Positions 59,349-64,000 of a stretch of 64,000 bases of DNA are shown in pieces. Source of the DNA: JACCTI01 sp038237435 (GTDB lineage Bacteria; Verrucomicrobiota; Verrucomicrobiia; Chthoniobacterales; UBA10450). Position 1 is the stretch's first letter. Each line of letters begins with the position of its first letter. Location of the stretch: the NCBI GenBank assembly GCA_038237435.1, contig JBBRYT010000006.1, positions 1 through 64,000 of the forward strand, written 5' to 3'. A program made the position numbers and the translations under genes. Below the pieces are notes generated by a model. The model searched no databases. It was not told the DNA's origin and worked only from the letters and a program-made list of their open reading frames with translations.

Positions 59349-61582
59349 GCGCAGTTGTCCTCGGTCCAAATCGAAACCGTGTCGACGGTCACCTGAAAGT
59401 TACGGGCGCGGCAAAATATTCGGTCGAGTTTGAAGTTCCGAAATGCGCTTACGGTTGGACGGTTGAGAGCAACATCGCCAAAGGTAAAATTACCGCGATC
59501 GACACGAAAGCGGCGCAAGCTGTTCCCGGCGTCCTCGCCGTTCTCACGCATCAAAACGCACCCAAATTAAAGAACCCGCCCGCGCTTCCCGAGCGCGGCA
59601 TGGCTGGCGGCATTCGTAATGAGGAGCGGTTTCCGCTCAGCGATGCGATTGTTAATTATGCCGGACAATACGTTGCGCTCGTCGTCGCGGAAACTCTCGA
59701 GCAAGCGCGTTACGCGGCCTCTTTAGTCAAAGTCAGTTACGCACCGGAGAACGGGACACTCACGATGGAAGCGGCGCGCCCGAAGGCGAGCCAGCCGAAG
59801 AAAAATAATAAGGACAGCGTCCAGATCGACAAAGGCAAGGCGGCCGACGCACTGGCCAACTCGCAGTTAGTTAAGATCGAAGAGACCTACATCACGCCGA
59901 CGGAAACGCACAACCCGATCGAGATGTCGGGCACGATCGCGGTTTGGGAGTCGGACAAAAAACTCACGCTTTACGATGCGACGCAATTTCTGAAAGGCGC
60001 GCAAAATATTTTGGCGAAGTCATTCGGCCTCGATCTCGAAAACGTGCGCGTCATTTGTCCGTTCGTCGGCGGAGCGTTTGGATGCAAAGGCGCGGTTTGG
60101 ATGCACGTCCTGCTCGCGGCCATGGGCGCGAAAGTCGCCGGCGTTCCTGTGAAAATGCACGTGACGCGGCGCAACATGTTTGTCGGCACCGGACATCGCA
60201 CGCCGACGCGTCAACGCATCGCACTTGCCGCTACACGCGAGGGAAAATTGCAGGCGATGCAACACGTCAGCGAAACGCTGACTTCGCCGGTTGGAAAATT
60301 CACCGAATCATGCGGCGCGCGTTCCACGGGCCTTATGTACGACAGTCCGGCTATTCGCGTGGAAGAAACCGTTTATCCGGTCAACGTCGCGACGCCGACT
60401 TTCATGCGCGCGCCCGGCGAGTGCCCCGGCACTTACGCACTCGAATGTGCGATGGATGAATTGGCGATTGCCCTCAAGATGGATCCGGTTGCATTACGCG
60501 TCGCGAATCACGCCGACAAACATCCAACCAAGGACGTTCCGTTCAGCGCGAAATTCTTGAAGGAAGCTTACGAACTCGGCGCGGAAAAATTCGGCTGGTC
60601 GAAACGAAATCCCGAACCGCGTTCGATGCGCGACGGCGACCTGTTGGTCGGCTGGGGAATGGCAACCGCCACGTATCCCGCGCACAAAATGAGCGCGGCG
60701 GCGAAAGCGATTTTACGCGCGGACGGTTCCGCCACCGTGCAATGCGCGACCCACGATCTTGGCACGGGCGCTTACACGGCCTTCACCCAAATTTCTTCCG
60801 AGCAACTCGGCGTGCCTTTCGAAAAAGTAAAATTCGAGCTGGGGAGTTCCGATTTTCCCTTCGGCCCCGTCGCCGGCGGATCAAATTCCACGGGCACAGT
60901 CGGCACCGCAATCCACGAAGTCGCGCTGATGTTGCACAAGGCGCTGGCCGACCTCGCGGTGAAAGATTCAAACTCGCCACTCTACAATCAGAAGGCGGAA
61001 GACATCGCGATGGTTTCGCCCGGTCGGCTCGGCCTGAAAAACGACAATTCAAAAACCGACGGCTACACGGAAGTTTTGCAACGCGCCGGGCGCGACTCGA
61101 TCGAAGTCGAATCGAAAGAAAAAAGTCCGGAAGAAAATAAGAAATTCGCTTTCCAATCCTTCGGCGCGCAATTCATCGAAGTGAAGATCGATCCGCTTTT
61201 GCCGCGCGTGCAGGTGTCGCGTGTGGTTAGCGTGATCAATTGCGGACGCGTCGTGGTGGAAAAACAGGCGCGCAATCAAATCATGGGTGGAATCGTCATG
61301 GGCATCGGCATGGCCTTGACCGAAGAAACCGCCTACGATCCGGCGACCGGAATGCCCGCCACGCGAAACCTGGCCGACTATCACGTGCCGACGAACGCCG
61401 ATATTCCCGCAATCGATGTTCATTTCGTCGGCGAACCGGATTTCGAATTCAATCCCATCGGCGCGCGCGGCATCGGTGAAATTGGTATCACCGGCACGGC
61501 CGCGGCGGTGGCGAATGCTATTTATCACGCCACCGGCAAACGCGTGCGCGATTTGCCAATCACGCTCGATAAGCTGATCTAG
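59345..61582 (+). CDS. paoC: Molybdenum subunit of aldehyde oxidoreductase (PaoC/YagR-like)
   Basis: This 745-residue protein of the xanthine dehydrogenase large-subunit family has HNPIEMSGTIAVWESDKKLT, FVGGAFGCKGAVWMHVLLAA, FMRAPGECPGTYALECAMDE and the C-terminal catalytic glutamate in GARGIGEIGITGTAAAVANA. It oxidises aldehydes or N-heterocycles at a molybdopterin cofactor. The subunit composition (Tat-exported small subunit, FAD/4Fe-4S subunit, this subunit, XdhC) matches E. coli PaoABCD. No copy of the dispersed word occurs in this 2.2-kb gene. Confidence 0.95.
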   Translation: MSAVVLGPNRNRVDGHLKVTGAAKYSVEFEVPKCAYGWTVESNIAKGKITAIDTKAAQAVPGVLAVLTHQNAPKLKNPPALPERGMAGGIRNEERFPLSDAIVNYAGQYVALVVAETLEQARYAASLVKVSYAPENGTLTMEAARPKASQPKKNNKDSVQIDKGKAADALANSQLVKIEETYITPTETHNPIEMSGTIAVWESDKKLTLYDATQFLKGAQNILAKSFGLDLENVRVICPFVGGAFGCKGAVWMHVLLAAMGAKVAGVPVKMHVTRRNMFVGTGHRTPTRQRIALAATREGKLQAMQHVSETLTSPVGKFTESCGARSTGLMYDSPAIRVEETVYPVNVATPTFMRAPGECPGTYALECAMDELAIALKMDPVALRVANHADKHPTKDVPFSAKFLKEAYELGAEKFGWSKRNPEPRSMRDGDLLVGWGMATATYPAHKMSAAAKAILRADGSATVQCATHDLGTGAYTAFTQISSEQLGVPFEKVKFELGSSDFPFGPVAGGSNSTGTVGTAIHEVALMLHKALADLAVKDSNSPLYNQKAEDIAMVSPGRLGLKNDNSKTDGYTEVLQRAGRDSIEVESKEKSPEENKKFAFQSFGAQFIEVKIDPLLPRVQVSRVVSVINCGRVVVEKQARNQIMGGIVMGIGMALTEETAYDPATGMPATRNLADYHVPTNADIPAIDVHFVGEPDFEFNPIGARGIGEIGITGTAAAVANAIYHATGKRVRDLPITLDKLI

Positions 61583-61594
61583 CACTCGTTAGGC

Positions 61595-62497
61595 GTGAAA
61601 GAGATTCGGGACATCGTGCGCGAATATCGGCAGCGGCCTAACGAGTCGTTGGCCCTGGCCACCTTGGTACGCGCGCAGGGTTCCAGCTACCGCCGGCCTG
61701 GGGCGCGGATGTTGATCGCGCGTGATGGCACAACAGTCGGTTCGTTGAGCGGCGGATGTTTGGAAGAAGAAGTCGCGGCGCGCGGGCGAGAAATAATTCG
61801 CACGGACAAAGCGAGCCTGATGAGTTTCGACACCCGCCGTCGCTTTGGTTGCAACGGTTCCATCGACATTTTTGTCGAGAAAGCATCGCCGATATTTCTG
61901 GGCGAACTCGCGCAACATTTTCATGCGCGCGAAAGATGCACGGCGGCAACAAATTTTTCCGGAAGCGAAATGGGAACGCGGATCGTTCAGGAAACCGAAT
62001 CCGATGGCATTTTCTTCCAGGAAATTTCGCCCTGCATTCAGTTGCTTGTTTTCGGCGAAGGGCCGGACAGCAAACCGCTCTCTTCGCTCGGCGACTTGTT
62101 AGGCTGGAGTGTATTGCACTTCACTCAACCTTCCCAGTTGCCGGCGGAATTGGACGAATGGACCGCGGCGGTCGTGAAGACGCATAACTACGGACGCGAC
62201 TTTGCTGCGTTGCGAGCGTTACTGCCGCGTGGATTGAAATACGTCGGGCTCGTTGGACCGCGACGGCGTCGCGATCAACTGCTCGGCGACTTGCTCGATG
62301 TTGGCACGCCCATGGAATCGCAACTTTTCGCGCCGGTTGGGCTCGATCTCGCGGCGGAAACACCGGAGGAAATTGCGCTCGCCATCGTTTCGGAGATCCA
62401 GGCGATCTTCGGCGGCGTGACCGGGGAATCGTTGCGCGATTCGAAGCGACCGATTCACAGCATCGAATCGTTTCCGCAGTTGATCTCCATTCTTTAA
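61595..62497 (+). CDS. XdhC/CoxI-like molybdoenzyme maturation factor
   Basis: This 300-residue protein starts with GTG at 61595 (KEIRDIVREYRQRPNE). It has LVRAQGSSYRRPGARMLIAR, TTVGSLSGGCLEEEVAARGR and a C-terminal YVGLVGPRRRRDQLL, the XdhC pattern. It inserts the sulphurated molybdenum cofactor in the catalytic subunit, the job of PaoD in E. coli. An exact dispersed-word copy lies at 61637-61645 (Pro-Asn-Glu), and another lies in the gap before it (61585-61593). Confidence 0.93.
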   Translation: MKEIRDIVREYRQRPNESLALATLVRAQGSSYRRPGARMLIARDGTTVGSLSGGCLEEEVAARGREIIRTDKASLMSFDTRRRFGCNGSIDIFVEKASPIFLGELAQHFHARERCTAATNFSGSEMGTRIVQETESDGIFFQEISPCIQLLVFGEGPDSKPLSSLGDLLGWSVLHFTQPSQLPAELDEWTAAVVKTHNYGRDFAALRALLPRGLKYVGLVGPRRRRDQLLGDLLDVGTPMESQLFAPVGLDLAAETPEEIALAIVSEIQAIFGGVTGESLRDSKRPIHSIESFPQLISIL

Positions 62498-63099
62498 TGA
62501 TCGCCGCGGTCGTTCTGGCGGCCGGAGGTTCAACACGCTTCGGACAGCCGAAACAACTCGTTAGGCTGAACGATCAAGCTCTTGTTAGGCGCATCGTTCT
62601 CGCGTCACTCGATGCTGATTGCTTGCCGATTGTGGTTGTGGGCGAAGCTGAGCAGGAAATCAGGGCAGAGCTGAATGGACTCGCCGTTCAAGTAATTCCG
62701 AACGCAGATTGGCGAGAAGGAATCGGCTCTTCCATCCGCGCGGGTATTCGACATGCGATCGAGAGTGAAGCGATCATTTTGCTGGCATGCGATCAACCAC
62801 TCGTTAGGCCGCAAACACTCAAAGATCTTATCGCGTTACATCAAACGAGCGGGAAACCAATCGTCGCCTCCTCCTATGCGAAAACGCTCGGCATTCCCGC
62901 ACTGTTCGATCGGAAATGCTTCCCGGATCTGCTCGCGCTGAACGGAGATCGCGGCGCCAAGGCCATTATCCTTTCGCGACGAGACGAAGTCGCAGTCTAC
63001 GATTTTCCGGAAGGCTCGGTCGACATCGACATGCCGTCGGATTTGCGGCTACTTCCGGCCGAAAAATTTTCGGAAGGAATTAAAGATTTTGTTGGGTAA
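62497..63099 (+). CDS. mocA: MocA-like molybdenum cofactor cytidylyltransferase
   Basis: This 200-residue nucleotidyltransferase has AAVVLAAGGSTRFGQPKQLV (nucleotide binding), REGIGSSIRAGIRHA and ILLACDQPLVRP. It makes molybdopterin cytosine dinucleotide, the cofactor form PaoABC-type enzymes need, so it completes the operon. Its first base overlaps the stop of xdhC. Exact copies of the dispersed word lie at 62557-62565 (Leu-Val-Arg) and 62800-62808 (Leu-Val-Arg), with a TTGTTAGG variant at 62581. Its last 51 bases overlap the 3' end of the convergent PBP gene. Confidence 0.92.
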   Translation: MIAAVVLAAGGSTRFGQPKQLVRLNDQALVRRIVLASLDADCLPIVVVGEAEQEIRAELNGLAVQVIPNADWREGIGSSIRAGIRHAIESEAIILLACDQPLVRPQTLKDLIALHQTSGKPIVASSYAKTLGIPALFDRKCFPDLLALNGDRGAKAIILSRRDEVAVYDFPEGSVDIDMPSDLRLLPAEKFSEGIKDFVG

Positions 63100-64000
63100 C
63101 GCTTCCGCTTTGCGCGTGGCGTCATCGAGTTGTTGCGCGAACGGTTGAGTCTGCAATCCGCCGTGAATATGACACGGCACATTGGGAACCTTATCGACCG
63201 GCAACGTGATGTCGTAGCTGCTCCCAGCGGCGACGCACTCATTCGTCGCGAGCTCGCTTGAATCGGCACAGACCGTGGCCTGCGCCATCTGCATGGTCGG
63301 CTGCAATTGTTTTGCGGGATAACGTTGCGAAGCTTTTGTCATCGTGTTTGTCCAGACCGGCAGCGCCAACGCCGCGCCATAACCGCCGGACATGATGGTG
63401 GCCGGTTGATCGAAGCCAACCCAAACGCCGCAAGTGAGCGCGCTGGTGTAACCGATGAACCACGCGTCCTTGAAGTCGTTCGTCGTTCCCGTTTTTCCTG
63501 CCGCGGGCAACTTGAAGCCTAACGAACTGCGCGCGGCGGCCGCAGTGCCGCTCCTCAAGATATCTTCCATCAACGCCGATGTCATCCAGGCCGCGCTTGA
63601 ATTAATGCCAGGCGCGGTGACGTGCGCCGCGCGATAAATCGGGTGGTGATCCGAATCGTCGATGCGCTCGATAATGTAAGATTGCTTGCGCTCACCGGCG
63701 TTGGGAAAAATTGTGTAAGCACTCGTTAGGTCTTTCAGGTTTGTTTCAAACGAACCGATGTAGGTCGCGGGTCCTTTCGGAATATTTTCGCTGAGGCCGA
63801 GCATCATCGCCGCTTTCTGCACTTCTTCGACGCCGCTCACTTCGCCAATGCGCACGCTCATGGTATTGCGCGAATGCACCAGGCCATACCAGGCGGGTTG
63901 AATCCCGTTGTAGGTGTTGTCGGAATTTCCCGGCGACCAATTGCCCGCGCCGCGAATTTCTCCGGGCTCGAGCGGATTGTCATTAATGAAAGCGCCCGGC
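63049..64000 (-). CDS. Class A penicillin-binding protein (PBP1A-like), partial
   Basis: The 3' part of this gene is visible, about 316 residues; the 5' part lies beyond the right edge. The transpeptidase domain shows the SxN motif (GLVHSRNTMSVRIGEVSGVE) and the KTG motif (FKLPAAGKTGTTNDFKDAWF), followed by CGVWVGFDQPATIMSGGYGA, typical for PBP1A-like enzymes that polymerise and cross-link peptidoglycan. The serine of SxxK must lie upstream. The tail is Lys/Arg-rich (KAEALPNKIFNSFRKFFGRK). An exact copy of the dispersed word lies at 63722-63730. Confidence 0.93.
   Translation of the reverse strand, partial: PGAFINDNPLEPGEIRGAGNWSPGNSDNTYNGIQPAWYGLVHSRNTMSVRIGEVSGVEEVQKAAMMLGLSENIPKGPATYIGSFETNLKDLTSAYTIFPNAGERKQSYIIERIDDSDHHPIYRAAHVTAPGINSSAAWMTSALMEDILRSGTAAAARSSLGFKLPAAGKTGTTNDFKDAWFIGYTSALTCGVWVGFDQPATIMSGGYGAALALPVWTNTMTKASQRYPAKQLQPTMQMAQATVCADSSELATNECVAAGSSYDITLPVDKVPNVPCHIHGGLQTQPFAQQLDDATRKAEALPNKIFNSFRKFFGRK

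Larger units (their letters stand above)
354..63730. repeat. Dispersed 9-10 base word CTCGTTAGG(C) / (G)CCTAACGAG, window-wide family
   Basis: Exact copies counted by eye, read on the plus strand as CCTAACGAG, start at 354, 2925, 7398, 17058, 17579, 22252, 23302, 26785, 32350, 44205, 45736, 48295, 49142, 53413, 58977 and 61637. Copies read as CTCGTTAGG start at 4539, 5443, 6007, 9018, 15834, 17299, 21561, 23740, 38858, 38873, 47581, 47942, 49990, 56144, 61585, 62557, 62800 and 63722. That is 34 copies, 16 in one orientation and 18 in the other. The base after TTAGG is C in about four of five, and the base before CTCG is often A. One-mismatch forms (TCTAACGAG, CCTAACGAA, GTCGTTAGG, TTGTTAGGC) add roughly 25-30. 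Copies within genes fall in all frames, giving Leu-Val-Arg, Ser-Leu-Gly, Pro-Asn-Glu or Leu-Thr-Ser. Confidence 0.9.

Noticed and set aside
354..63730. Reading the dispersed word as a Chi or KOPS-like polar motif
   Set aside because: Chi and KOPS words are strongly biased to one strand along a replichore; here 16 copies are in one orientation and 18 in the other.
1..64000. CRISPR array or phage region
   Set aside because: No regularly spaced direct repeats and no cas, capsid, terminase or integrase genes are visible.

Overview
The window looks like about 64 kb of chromosome from a free-living, diderm, G+C-rich bacterium. The gene set (PaoABC-type aldehyde oxidoreductase, GldA/F/G plus DUF4340 transporter, DUF2851, DUF885, DUF5996, many small secreted proteins, lone type IV pilin-like protein, LptE and BamD-like lipoproteins) best fits a soil Verrucomicrobiota member of the Spartobacteria/Chthoniobacterales kind. 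That assignment is inference: there is no rRNA here and no database search was possible.

Layout. Bases 1 to about 3960 are an integron-type gene cassette array on the minus strand. It has five attC-like sites of about 123-125 bp (one is 274 bp) separating short single-gene cassettes: an NTF2-like secreted protein, a DinB-like protein, a cytidine deaminase, an unknown protein and two small, apparently frameshifted membrane proteins. No integrase is visible. From 4 to 31 kb follow mixed housekeeping and accessory genes: DUF5996, an N-acyl-D-amino-acid deacylase, DUF885, an MBOAT/SGNH acetylation pair, a hybrid histidine kinase, a GH25 muramidase, a LysE exporter, a kinase/FHA/cyclase signalling cluster (cyclase frameshifted), an M16 protease pair, a DmpA peptidase, a phospholipase D-like protein, dnaX-ybaB and two small secreted proteins. 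An MFS exporter and a REP-associated tyrosine transposase between two REP palindromes lie at 31.4-33.5 kb. The 2-oxoglutarate dehydrogenase genes (sucA ... sucB-lpdA) fill 33.5-41.2 kb and are split by a sensor kinase, a LuxR-type regulator and a pilin gene on the other strand. Then come an HtrA-like protease, a four-gene Gld-like ABC operon, ubiE, a cysteine-dioxygenase-like gene, tRNA-Leu, a TPR/LptE/BamD-like envelope operon, DUF72, serS, DUF4126, DUF2851, tRNA-Gly, a five-gene molybdo-flavoprotein operon (paoA-paoB-paoC-xdhC-mocA) and the 3' part of a class A penicillin-binding protein.

The most striking signal belongs to no single gene. A 9-10 base word, CTCGTTAGG(C) (reverse complement (G)CCTAACGAG), occurs at least 34 times exactly, plus roughly 25-30 one-mismatch copies. 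Copies lie on both strands about equally, in all reading frames inside genes, at gene ends where the word supplies stop codons, and between genes. Its density and lack of strand polarity resemble the DNA uptake sequences of Neisseriaceae and Pasteurellaceae, a class I do not know to be described for this lineage. The same word forms the outer core (GTTAGGC type) of the attC sites in the cassette array, so an integron connection is the main alternative. Both are developed in the findings.
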